Below, piece after piece: positions 13,291 to 56,080 of a stretch of DNA of 64,000 bases; positions within the stretch are counted from its first letter, which is position 1, and every line of letters begins with the position of its first letter. The position numbers and the translations under genes were made by a program. The notes below the pieces were generated by a model that saw nothing but the letters and a program-made list of their open reading frames with translations, had not been told where the DNA came from and ran no database searches. Source of the stretch: Ovis canadensis (Eukaryota > Chordata > Mammalia > Artiodactyla > Bovidae); contig NC_091255.1 in the NCBI RefSeq assembly GCF_042477335.2, positions 32,094,501-32,158,500 of the forward strand. The letters are read 5' to 3'.

Positions 13291-15745
13291 ATTATGGGTG
13301 TTGCAATGCTGAACCATGCTCTTATACCGTTTTACTGAAATTATTCTCATCAGGGTTATCAGTGAACTCTATAATGAATGAAACAGACCCATTTCATACC
13401 TTATTTTGCTTGACAGTTGGATAACTTTGGGTACTGTTGATTGTCTCTCCTTAAAATATTCCCATATTGACTTGTGACATATTCCCTCTCCTTTTTACTT
13501 CTGTTTCTTTAATTGCTTCCTCAGCCTCTGTTGTAGACTCTTTAAGTGTTAGTGTTGCTCTGCCTGGCTCTAGTCTAATTATACCATCTCTGAGCAGGTA
13601 AGTAACAAACTTTTTTTTCCCGCTTAGGTTGGTTCTTTTTAGAGCTGACATATCTAAAGATGGAATGAGTCACACTTCTTCATCTCTTCACGTGTAGTTC
13701 TACTTAGTTCAGCTTGTTTCTAATCTAGAAGGTTTTTGAGTTGACCCCTTGGCTGACCTTCTGCTCTCGCCCTACGGGTTCTCTTTACAGCTCCTGTTCT
13801 AGTGTAGGTCTCCCTTTTCATTGCTGCAAATATCTTACCTGGTTTCTTCCTTTCCCGTCTTTATGGTCCTTTCTTCACTATAGAAATGAGAGTGATTTTT
13901 CTTTTAAAAAAAGGAGGGGCTCCCCATTATTCCTAGGATAAATTGTTAAGACCAGAGCTTGTTTTCTGGCCTAGCCTGTCCTTATTATCTCTTCAGCTTT
14001 ATGTTGAATCATCATCATCTGCTCTTTGGAAATCCTTGTCACACATTTCACACAGTTTTAACTGCTTGGCTGACTCTTCCAGAAGACTGTAACTTCTTCA
14101 GTGTAAAGACCAAGAAGTCTTTTCTTTGCCCTCATTAAACATGATGTCTGGTTCATTGTGTTTAGTGTATGTTGAATGGATAAATTTGTGCAGTACACTA
14201 TTATATTCAATGATTTCTTTATATCTTAGTTTTATCCTGATTAGGTCATGCTAATGTTCTATGACTATAGTAATTCTTGTACATTAATTTGCTTTTTTTG
14301 TCTAGAGGTAGTCTCTCCATAGTTAAACTGAACCTTGTAATGTACATAATATTGTGGAGTTTTTTCATTTTTGTTGCTTCTTTTTCACTCTGATTTATAT
14401 GATTAATGCTCTGTCAGTGGGTTACTATTGTCCCAGTAATAGAAATCTGTAGACAGTTCACATAGTCACCAACATAAGATAATCCTATTGAACCTTCTTG
14501 TTAGAGTATATGAGTTCCTAGGTGGTTTGGCTTGGTGTGACAATTAAGACTTAGAAAAGTGAGGCTAAAATTTTAAGTGTTCAAACCTGTGTTGTTCAAG
14601 TGTCAACTATATTTTCCAATTACAGTGCAAATTCTGTCTAGCTTTTTTTTTTTTCAGGATATCACGTACTTTTGTTTTCATATGCTTGTTCTAATGTTTT
14701 ATCATAGTAAGATTGATAGTAAATAGTTGGTGTGATAATGAGATTCTTCCATGTTAATTTTTTTTCCAGACTTAACGTATTTTTAATTGAAGGAAAATTG
14801 TTTTCTCTAGCTATATTTATATAGTGTGATAAGACAAACTGTACTTAAACTTTTACAAAGTAGAGGAGATTTGAAAAATAATTCCTTAAGAAATAATTCT
14901 CGATTTTTCTTTTACCTACATTTATTCTCATTGAACCGATCATGTGTTGCAGTTACAAAGGGCTCTGAAATATTAACAAGATTAGAGGATTGGGTTGAGT
15001 ACAAAGAAGTATGTACTCCATTCAGTTTAAATACATACTTCTTAAGCATTGAACAATGCTAAATTATTTCTTGATTAAATGTATTGGTTAAGAGGGCATT
15101 AGATTAGCTAAATAGTTTATTTACATTATAAATAATACCAGCTGTTGTAAGATTACTAGTTGCTAACATTCAATCTTGAATTTATTTATGGTTAGAACCT
15201 TTGAGTTGTCGACAGTTTGTGAAATACTTACATTGTTACTTTTTTCAGATAATACTTTTTGTAAATTAGAAAATTTGTTTTTGTCATTAAGGAAAAACTG
15301 TTTTCTTCTCTAGAAGTTATATGTTAATATTTGAAATTCAATAAAATTGAATAGTGTTGTTTTGGCTCAGTTAACTGTTAAAGATCATTTAAAATACATA
15401 AAATGACTGTTTTGGCATTGATTTTCACAGTAGGTTAAAAAACATCATCTGGTATTCATATTACCATCATAGTAAACCTCACCTTTGAGAGTGTATACAG
15501 CAAGTAATAATTTAAATTCTAAGTGAAAGAAATAATCTCTCTCTCTCTCCCCTTAGGTGGAATGAACCTTACTTGTTGAATATCTCCTGGTTACACGTTG
15601 GATTCACTTGTGAAAGAATCATTTTCCCCTGCGTGGAAGCCACTTAGTGGCTTATTTAATTACAAATCCAGGGATTGCAAAGCTTTTTGATTTTCCAGAA
15701 GAGGGACATACCACTATATCGAATAAGCTTGATATTACAGCCAAA

Positions 15746-47935
<32,190 letters not shown>

Positions 47936-48018
47936 TTGAGTCTCATTTGGCCCCTCCTCCCTTTTTTCCTCTGGATGCACTCTGATGATACCATGGTTAC
48001 CCCATCGAGCTCTGTTTA

Positions 48019-48024
48019 AATAAA
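48019..48024 (+). terminator. PAFAH1B1 proximal poly(A) signal candidate
   Basis: AATAAA lies 84 bases after the stop codon and is followed by a TTGTCCTTTCATGT U/GU stretch. It would give a very short 3' UTR. Use of the site is inferred. Confidence 0.45.
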
Positions 48025-48393
48025 TATTGTCCTTTCATGTAAATTATTCTGGATGTAGATTGAGCTTATTAAATGTTACACACAAAGTATTCATGCATGG
48101 TGAATCCAAATTGTATACTGTAAATTTACATACGTTGTCTAGAAGTACCATAGGGTTTAAAAACCTGGGCTGGCATTGGTCACACCAGGCCTAAGAAGGC
48201 AGAAGTTGAATAAATTGAACTAGGGCACTAAACTGAATAGTTGACAGTGTCATTTTATGTTGGATTATTAATTCCTGTTTTTCTTTCTGCTGTCCTGTTG
48301 GTGCCTGACTTGATGGCCTCATTTGGGGGAAAGTGGTGGTTATTAGGGCTTTTTCTGAAATGTGTATCTATGTAACATCACTTAAGTGTGCTT

Positions 48394-48399
48394 AATAAA
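48394..48399 (+). terminator. PAFAH1B1 poly(A) signal candidate, second
   Basis: AATAAA in CTTAATAAATCTTC, about 460 bases after the stop. It is a canonical hexamer; use is inferred. Confidence 0.4.
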
Positions 48400-49087
48400 T
48401 CTTCTTTAAGGATGTTAGATAATAAGGTTACAATTCAAAATCTTCTGAACCATCTATGTAATTAATGGGGATTACATATTGGAATTTTTGTCATGACACA
48501 TTTGCCAAATCAATGGGATACATTTGTTTTGGCAGCCTATCAAGCAAAGGCTAGTGGTATCTTTATGTAAGAAAATGACGGTAAATCTGAAATAAGAAAA
48601 ATCTCAGCAACTAATAACAAATCATTTATTTCATTTGGGTCTTACTGCTTTGTAAACAGGTTAAAAAAACACTGTAATACTCTAAGCTTCTCTTTTCCAC
48701 ACTAGACACACTTCTAGTTGTATTCTCCATACTATTAGACTGTATAGTGATGTGATTCCCAAGTAGATTTTAATCTTCCCATTGAGTGTGTCATGGTACA
48801 AATCACTATTTGTTTTTGATGTTTTTTAGGGATGTGCAATGTGCATAACATAATGACAAAGAAATTTTGAAAAGGTTATGTTTGCCCATTTTAAGGGAGT
48901 GGGAGAAATAACAGCAGTTTGTTCTTCAACATGAATCTGATATCAATTTGAACTGTGTTTTACAAGTTTATTAAAAAAGACAGGGTTTAATGGAGCGTGC
49001 ATAAAAATGTACTGTGTTTTCACCTTTTGTTTATATATAAATGTTTATGAGTATATAGGCCTATCTATAAGTGGATAAGTCTGTATA

Positions 49088-49095
49088 TGTATATA
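49088..49095 (+). promoter_or_regulatory. Pumilio-type motif in PAFAH1B1 3' UTR
   Basis: TGTATATA matches the PUF-protein consensus UGUANAUA. Two more perfect copies lie at 51226-51233 and 51652-51659. Binding is inferred. Confidence 0.45.
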
Positions 49096-50126
49096 TATCA
49101 CACACACATACAACCTCCATGTCCTTGGGTCCTGGGTTTTTGAAGTGCTAAAACATATAAATAGAATAAATCTTGCTGTGGAAATACCATGCTTTAGAAC
49201 AAATCCTTTTTGATCCTGATGCTTCTGAAAACTAGGTCTGACTCTGTGGGAATTTTTCCCAGCTAAAGAAAATCACTTCCGTTATCACCCCCACCCCCAA
49301 TTTGGCTGTTGAGCATTTTACACATCCCTGATACGTTGTATATTGTGATCCAAAGTTACTACAAGTAGGTTTAAGAGAATTTTTATCTGTGACTTTGGAA
49401 ACAATATTCCAATGCAGATTAATAAATAATCCCACTGCTTCGCTAACCAACATTTTTTTCTTAAGGTCATTTGAAAAGTTAACAACAATGAAATAACAAA
49501 GTTTAACAAAGAAATTTATCTTGAATTGTATTTATCCATTTGTGTAATACATGATTTTTTTTAAATATTCTTTTTAGTATTCAGTGGAAATTTGGTTCCT
49601 GAAAAAGACAAAGGGTTAGAGTTAATGTGCTGTAGATACACACACAGAGAATAGGCCATATATTTACTAGAAGCAGCTTTATGTCCAGCTTGTGTCTTTT
49701 TGTTTGTTGGCTTGTTTGTTTTTAATAATTCCTGAGAGATGTCTCTGGAAGGAAAAGTGTTTTGAAAACTAATGACTATTTTTGAGGACAAAAATGACAA
49801 CTTAAGCTAATTTCTTAAATACAGTAGGATAACTTTCAGGACATTATTGCCTCACAACCCTGCTCACATTGAGAGGTCTTTTTTTCGTTTCCCCTTAGCT
49901 GTTCTGACTGGATTTTTCTACAGAAGCTATGGAAGATTATCTTTGTTCTCGTTTGCTGCTATTTCCTGTCCTACTTTAAGAAATATAAATACATAGAAAT
50001 GGTGCATCTTTAACTTTTGTTTGTACATGTATAAATGTCTTGTATTTTAATTCGTCTTTAGCATGTAGCAACACGAATTGTTCAAGGGTAAGCCACAACA
50101 TCTAGAAATCACTCCTAGATACGAAC

Positions 50127-50132
50127 AATAAA
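50127..50132 (+). terminator. PAFAH1B1 poly(A) signal candidate, middle
   Basis: AATAAA in GAACAATAAAGGAAA, about 2.2 kb after the stop. A GC-richer stretch begins just downstream. Use is inferred. Confidence 0.4.
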
Positions 50133-51225
50133 GGAAAAAAAAATGGTACCGATGTAGGAGGAAACAAAGCCGCTGTCGCTGGGTTCTCTGCGCAGCCTGC
50201 AGTGACTTCTGACACACGAGGAGAAACTGTCGCTGTGAACCAAGTCATCCGTGTTGGGAGAGTGCCACAGCCTGCTGCTTAGTTGAGTTACCAGACACCC
50301 TCCACTTCCGAAGCAGCGAACGTCGAATCTCAGGGATGGTCCTCAACTGGATCCAAGTGTAACGAGCCCTGTTTGAATAATGAGGGAGGGGGAGAGTGAT
50401 CCATCCACAATCCGGAAGCAGATTTGCAGAGGTTTCCTGCACTGTTGTTTGACACTGCCCTGTTGATGCCCTTTCTTCCTGTTTCCTGTGTTTTCTCTGT
50501 CTGCTGTCTAACCCTGTGCCTTGCCTGGGATAAGTACAATGATGAGGTTACTGGTTTGGATTGTAAGTAGAGGAATTTATTAATTGGTTTAGAGGTTCAC
50601 TGCTGCTTTGTCACTTTCTCAATCAGATTGGCCACTTATTTAAGAAATAAAAAGCTGGTAGAACTGCATCCTCCAACGATGACTGACCTTTTGTGTGTGT
50701 GGAAAACAGACATTCCAGTGCCACCCTGACATAGCGTGCCCAAGACGTGCTGGCCGCACCCCTGACCGGGTGAGCCACGGAAGCTGGTTTTAGACATGGC
50801 TTGGAGAATAGTTGCTTGTTGACACGGCATCTTGCACTTTAGTAGGAGACTGAGACTGTCCTGTTTTGTCCATTGTGGTGTGACCAGTTGTGTGCCCAGA
50901 GCACTGCCGTAGAACTCACTGGTGTTAGCGCGTCGTCCGGCTGTGGGCGCTCGCTGTCGTCTCCCCGGAAGCTTTGGCTCTAGGCCGCCAAGCCCAGTCT
51001 CCCTACTGTCGGTGCCCTGCTCTCCTGTTTGCCTCTTTCTGTTTCTCTGTGAACTTCCAGATAATATCACTCATTAAATAGTTTTTTTTTTAATTTATTT
51101 AAAGAAAAACTATTTAGAAGAATATTTCGTTTTGTTGACAGTGGTGGCTTGATAATCCTTAAGCAACTGAAAATAAAATTGTCGAAGGAAACAGCACTGA
51201 AAAGATAGTTTATTCTCTGTCCAGC

Positions 51226-51233
51226 TGTATATA
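51226..51233 (+). promoter_or_regulatory. Pumilio-type motif in distal PAFAH1B1 3' UTR
   Basis: TGTATATA in CAGCTGTATATAAG. It is only present in transcripts that use the distal poly(A) site. Binding is inferred. Confidence 0.45.
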
Positions 51234-51651
51234 AGTCCAGTGTGTTAACTAATCTAGGTGATGCAAAGAAGAATCACCTGGTAAGAGAAGCAACATGTAC
51301 AAAATCGGTGAAAAAGGTTTCAGTTTTTTCCAGTGGGGTGGGGGGAGGGCAAGCTGGATTTACAAGTCACAACTGGACTGAACTGGCCTTTTAATCTTTC
51401 ACTCTATCATGTAAGTAGCTGCTTTCTTGTCCTGCCTATACTTCAGGCGTCCCTAAAGCTCACTCTGAAGATGGTAGAAACACACACATAATCTTCGAGT
51501 TTAGAAGTTGATCCCGACACTGACATGAAGGCGAACGTTGATCTCATGCGAACGAACAGTTACAGAGGTGGTGATTGGAGAAAACCGTTCCCCAGATTGT
51601 AAGAGTTAACTGAAGATATTGACACAATTAAAAAAAAAATCAGTAAAGGAA

Positions 51652-51659
51652 TGTATATA
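51652..51659 (+). promoter_or_regulatory. Pumilio-type motif in distal PAFAH1B1 3' UTR, second
   Basis: TGTATATA in GAATGTATATAATA, 119 bases before the distal ATTAAA. Binding is inferred. Confidence 0.45.
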
Positions 51660-51770
51660 ATATTGCTCTTGTGTTTTACAGTAAGATTTGTTGCTCTCAG
51701 ACTGTGTAAAACAAGATTTATTCATGTTTTCTGCATATTAAAAAAATCTTATTGTACCAATTGGTAAACT

Positions 51771-51776
51771 ATTAAA
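51771..51776 (+). terminator. PAFAH1B1 distal poly(A) signal candidate
   Basis: ATTAAA is followed 15-45 bases later by GATTTTTATTTTTCC and TTTTTGTG, a good U/GU-rich downstream element. It fits the most distal cleavage site, near 51795. Sequence beyond this point becomes repeat-bearing intergenic DNA. Confidence 0.5.
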
Positions 51777-52255
51777 TGCCTATAAAACTAGATGTGATTT
51801 TTATTTTTCCGGTCTTTTTGTGCACAGATTAAAAACCTTTTAAATTGAGTCCCAGTAGGAAGCAGGGTTGTGTTCAGCACCAGTCACAGGGAGAGTAAAA
51901 AGCAAGTTGCTGGCAGGGCAGCAGGGCCTTGCCTTAGGACGGAGCCAGCTCTGCCTTTGCTGTCTGCCTCCTTCACCCGCTTTGTGGGAGGGAGCTAGGA
52001 GTGCAGCTGCAGCGGCTCGCACAACCCATTGGGTTGAGCAGTTTCAGGCCGTTTTCTAAGGCTCTGCCCTTCCCTCCAGCAGCTGTTTCTGACAGTGGCT
52101 ACAGCTGAGGCCAGGAAGGACATTTTAAAACCCCCTTGCAAGGATTTGGTCCTGGAGTGGCGGTCAGGGCCCCCTGGGAGAAGTGACTCGACTGCCTTTT
52201 GCTTGCTAATGAGTGGGCCTTTTTATTCTGTCCAGTGGTCTTGGATTCTTGGAGA

Positions 52256-52460
52256 TAACTAGTTAAGTTGCTCAGTTGTGTCCACTCTTTGTGACCCCGT
52301 GGACTGAAGCACATCAGGCTTCCCTGTCCTTCACCATCTCTTGGAGTTTGTTCAAACTCCTGGCCATTGAGTGGGTGATGTCATCCAACCATTTCATCCT
52401 CTGTAACCCCCCTCCTCCTGCCCTCAATCTTCCCAGCATGAGGGTCTATTCTAATGCTGT
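52256..52460 (-). mobile_element. BovB LINE 3' end fragment
   Basis: TTGCTCAGTTGTGTCCACTC, CCATCTCTTGGAGTTTGTTC and CATCCAACCATTTCATCCTC are the BovB 3' end in reverse complement, shortly after the inferred LIS1 3' end. Confidence 0.82.
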
Positions 52461-53212
52461 TTAAGTTTGGTCGAAATGTACCAAGAATCCCCACCCTTTC
52501 CCCCAGATGCCCCACGGCTTTCTATGCGCTGTCTTTTCATCCCTGTACTACTGCCCAGCTAGCATCCATAGTGTCTAGGGCACCTGTGAGGTCTCAGCAA
52601 AGGACAAGTTGGTGATGTAGTGGCTTCTTACACCCCAGCTGTCATCCTGCCTTTTAGGAAAGTGGCCTCTCTACCCCCTGCTCCTCCAAATGAGAGGCTG
52701 GGCCAAGAGCACCAAGAACTTTGCTTGAAGATAAGAGTTTCCTGGGTTTTGCAGCTTTTCAATTTCCTCACAGGGTTCTTTTCCCCTAGTCAGATTCAGA
52801 TGAGCCTGACCACATTCCCTCAAGGTGGAGTTCCAGCTTGAGTGTAACTATCCTGAAGTGCACTTAGCTGTTCAAAACCTACTGGTTTGTCACACACCAA
52901 GCTTAACAAGACTGACGGTTGCGTGTGTTCCTGACATAGGATGAGGTCAGGAAGATTTGGTGGAGAACTGGTGCTGTATCCTGGGTGTGGCAGCTCTGTC
53001 TATTAGTCTGGTGAACCTTGTCTTGCGAATAGATGGGCAATTCACTGCTGAGGAAAGTGACTGCGCTCCCTATTCCAGTGTCACCTGGGACCTCATCACA
53101 AATGGAGTTCTCAGGCTCCAGCTTAGACCTGCTATATCCGAGACGGTGCATGGGTACACGCTTCGTCGCTTCCGTTGTGTGACTCTGCGGCCCTCTAGAC
53201 AGGTGTGGTGGT

Positions 53213-53432
53213 GGTGTGTGTATGTGTGCTCAGTTGTGCCCAACTCTGCAACCCCATGGACTATATAGCCCACCAGGCTCCTCTGTCCGTGGGATTTTCC
53301 GAGCAAGAATAATGGAGTGGGCTGCCGTATCCTCCAGGGGATCTTCCCAATCCAGGGATTGAACTCGGATCTCTTGCATCTCCTGCATTGGCAGGCAGAT
53401 TCTTTACCACTGTGCCACCTGGGAAGCCAATG
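53213..53432 (-). repeat. Bov-tA SINE
   Basis: GTGTGCTCAGTTGTGCCCAA, CTCTGTCCGTGGGATTTTCC and TACCACTGTGCCACCTGGGA give a near-complete Bov-tA in reverse complement. A MER5-like scrap (GATTCTGATTCTGC, GAGAACCACTG) follows at 53469-53509. Confidence 0.9.
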
Positions 53433-55048
53433 GACAGGTGAGATCCAGCAAATCTACTGTAACAAACCATCCAGATGATTCTGATTCTGCTAAGTTTGAG
53501 AACCACTGATCTAAATGGCTGAACGAAATTTTCATTGAAGAAAACATTAAGACAAGTCACTGGTGGTCCATGGGCCCTCCAGCTGGGGTTTGAACTCAGA
53601 CCTCTTTTTCACTGACGGTTTGACACATGGGTTTGTTCCTTTGTATTTTTTTTCTTCCCATTCCCATCTCCAGTTTATTATTTCTTATGTAAACACAGGA
53701 TAATTATATTTAAGGAAAAAGGGCAAGGATTTTCTCTTACACCAAAGTAAAGAACTGCTTTTCCAAGATCTTTTATACATAAATCCAGTAAATGAAGGGG
53801 CTGAATGGAAACACTTCATTTTTTCCTCACCATATCAGAAACATAACTAAAAGTGAATTTTTGAGTGAATAAGTTCAACACTTTGCCATACTCACAGTTA
53901 AAGACTGCATTTTCCTGAAACTGTTTAGACATACCATGCAGACACTCCTAGGAATGTTTTGAGATCACTCTTACTAAGAATAAAAAAACCATTACTTTCT
54001 CAAAACACTTTGTCATCATCCCCACCGGGTCACCAGTCCTCTGAAGTGACGATATCCAAAATTTGAATGCCTGTCAGGTGGCAACACTTCTCAACACACC
54101 CTCTTCCTCACATAGACCTCCCCCTGCTGGTGCATATTAGCACATTTTTACCTACAAGAAAAGAGGCTCACTTAGGGTGAGGCCTTACATGTGCGAAGGG
54201 TATGGAGCTGGAGCTATTTAAAGAGTGAACTAGGACTTGAACCCAAATGCACTAGCTCTTTCCCTTAACTGGTTATGCTTAGATTAAGCATAAGCATCTA
54301 ATTAACTAAGTGTAGGGAGGGCCTTCTGACATCTTTCAAACAAACATTCTTTAACCTACTTTTAGTAATACAGGAAAGACCCTCATCCCACCCACCCCTG
54401 AGGCCCTCTCTGTCACCATACAGCCAACTCCACTGTGGGGTGACCATTAGGAATGGGGTAGGTAGAGGCTGGGAATCGATAACAACTTGCCCACACTGGC
54501 AACACAGAAAGGCTCCTCATTCATTCTATCCGAAATGACTATTCTTAGGGTAACTGTGCCCTGAATGGCCTGCATCTCAGTGAGTTCTTTAATCAATGGG
54601 TTTGCCTGTTTAATGTAGTTGTTTCCATTGGAGGAGGCCCCCTGGTCCTCTATAAGGTATCCTGATCATGCATGCCTTGTTTGATTGCTAGTGTTGACAC
54701 TGGAAGTAGGGACCAGAAAATACTCAGGCCACATCAGGATACCTTATTCTCACCTTTAGGCTAAGTAGGAATTACTCATAAGTCTACCAGTTCTCACAAT
54801 ATTCACATTTAAAATGAAAATGATGCCACTGACAGGGGCTTAGTTTCCAAAATTTACAGTTCATACAACTCAGTTACATAAAAACCAAACAACCCAATCA
54901 AAACAGGGGTATAAGAACTAAATAGACAGTTTCCCACATACAGATGGCCAACAAGCATATGAAAAGATACTCAACAAAGTTAATAGAAATGCAAATCAAA
55001 ACTATAATCACTTCACACCGGTCAAAATGGCCATCATTAAAAAGATTA

Positions 55049-55400
55049 CTGGGACTTCCCTGGTGGTATAATGGTTAAGAATCCACCTTGCAACACAGGG
55101 GATGCTGATTCGATCCCTAGATGCTAAGTCACTTCAGTCATGTCTGACTCTGTGCGACCCCAGAGACGGCAGCCCACCAGGCTCCCCCATCCCTGGGATT
55201 CTCCAGGCAAGAACACTGGAGTGGGGTGCCATTGCCTTCTCCGTCGATCCCTAGAGGGGGAACTAATATCCCACATGCCGAGGGGCTACTAAGCCACAAC
55301 CAGAAGGTCTGTGTGCCACAATGAAAGATCCCATGTGACACAGTGAAGATCCTGTGCATTGCAACTAAGACCTGATGCAGCCAAATAAATAGATTAAAAG
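55049..55400 (+). repeat. CHR-type SINE inserted in L1, itself interrupted
   Basis: GGGACTTCCCTGGTGGTATA to GATTCGATCCCTAG, then, after the inserted Bov-tA, GGGGGAACTAATATCCCACA through AAGGTCTGTGTGCCACAATG to a tail AATAAATAGATTAAAAG. The two halves together give a complete CHR element. Confidence 0.85.
55121..55243 (-). repeat. Truncated Bov-tA inserted in the CHR SINE
   Basis: A Bov-A part in reverse complement (TAAGTCACTTCAGTCATGTC; CAGGCAAGAACACTGGAGTG). It is flanked by the direct repeat TCGATCCCTAG at 55110-55120 and 55244-55254, an 11-bp target-site duplication. Confidence 0.9.
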
Positions 55401-55732
55401 AATAAATGTTGGAGAGGGCATGGAGAAAAGGAAAAAAACCCCATGCTATTAGTGGGAATGTAAATTGGTGCAGCTAGTATGGAAAACAGCAGGGTGGTAA
55501 TTAAAAAGGTAAAACAGTTGCCACAAAATCCAGCAGATACCATATATCTCTTTTGTGTGGAATCTAAAATACAACACAAATGAACTTATTTACAAAACAG
55601 AAATGGACTCAGACATAGAAAACAAAGGTTTCCAAAGGGAAAGGGGGGTGGGAGAGGAATAAATCAGGAGCTTGGGATTAGCAGATACAAACTATCATAA
55701 ATAAAATACATGAACAGCAAGGTCCTATTGGC

Positions 55733-55806
55733 ATCTTCTCGACCCAGCAATGGAACCCAGGTATCCTGCATTGCCAGCAGATTCAGAGCCACCAGGGAAG
55801 CCCCCC
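55733..55806 (-). repeat. Bov-tA tRNA-part fragment in L1
   Basis: CCCAGCAATGGAACCCAGGT and GAGCCACCAGGGAAGCCCC are the tRNA-derived 5' part of a Bov-tA in reverse complement. Confidence 0.75.
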
Positions 55807-55967
55807 ACTGTGTAGCACAGGGAGCTATATATTTGATATCCTTAATAAACCATAAGGGAAAAGAATATGAAAAATACATAGATCTATGCATAAGTCACTT
55901 TGTTGTACACCAGATAGACAACATTGTATTAATAAATCAACTATACTTCAATTGAAAAAAAACAAAC

Positions 55968-56080
55968 AGGTCTTCCTGGTGATCTAGTGGTTAAGACTCC
56001 ACCCCTCCTCTGTAGGAAGCACGGGTTTGATCCCTGGGGGAGTTCTCCATGGAGCCTGGTGCGGCCAAAAATAACTGAGT
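55968..56080 (+). repeat. CHR-type SINE fragment
   Basis: GGTCTTCCTGGTGATCTAGT, GAAGCACGGGTTTGATCCCT and GGTGCGGCCAAAAATAAC follow CHR order. It abuts the end of the L1 tail. Confidence 0.8.

Larger units (their letters stand above)
1..15556 (+). other. PAFAH1B1: PAFAH1B1 intron 1 (partial, 3' portion)
   Basis: AT-rich DNA with no credible exon or CpG island. Its short ORFs are chance or repeat-derived. Recognised repeats are listed separately: Bov-A2, Bov-tA, MIR, hAT, BovB 3' end, CHR and L1M. I assign nothing to 1-4200, 9400-12390 or 13300-15556, although 380-780 resembles a degraded LINE. It is called intron because the leader exon of LIS1 must lie upstream. Confidence 0.8.
47936..51795 (+). 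other. PAFAH1B1: PAFAH1B1 3' UTR (approximate extent)
   Basis: About 3.9 kb follow the stop codon without any recognised interspersed repeat, in contrast to the repeat-filled introns; this fits a conserved long 3' UTR. LIS1 is known to have long, alternatively polyadenylated messages. Candidate signals are AATAAA at 48019, 48394, 50127 and 51172, and ATTAAA at 51771 followed by a U/GU-rich stretch. Three TGTATATA motifs (49088, 51226, 51652) match the Pumilio consensus. The distal end is inferred, not proven. Confidence 0.7.
54830..55965 (+). mobile_element. L1 3' end split by later SINE insertions
   Basis: L1 pieces in order on the + strand: 54930-55048 (CAACAAGCATATGAAAAGAT; GTCAAAATGGCCATCATTAA), 55401-55732 (TAGTGGGAATGTAAATTGGT; AAATGAACTTATTTACAAAA) and 55807-55965 (CACAGGGAGCTATATATTTG; TGTATTAATAAATCAACTAT). 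The gaps are filled by a CHR element and a Bov-tA fragment. Confidence 0.8.

Noticed and set aside
1..15556. PAFAH1B1 promoter or first exon
   Set aside because: No CpG-rich stretch, and no donor-linked leader I can support, anywhere left of 15557.
15562..15579. First ATG in the exon as the LIS1 start
   Set aside because: It reads five codons to a stop. The ATG at 15746 has the better context and begins MVLSQRQRDE, the known LIS1 N-terminus.
50636..51070. 144-codon - strand ORF opposite the LIS1 3' UTR
   Set aside because: No resemblance to a known protein, low-complexity composition and no splice context. Probably chance in the GC-richer part of the UTR.
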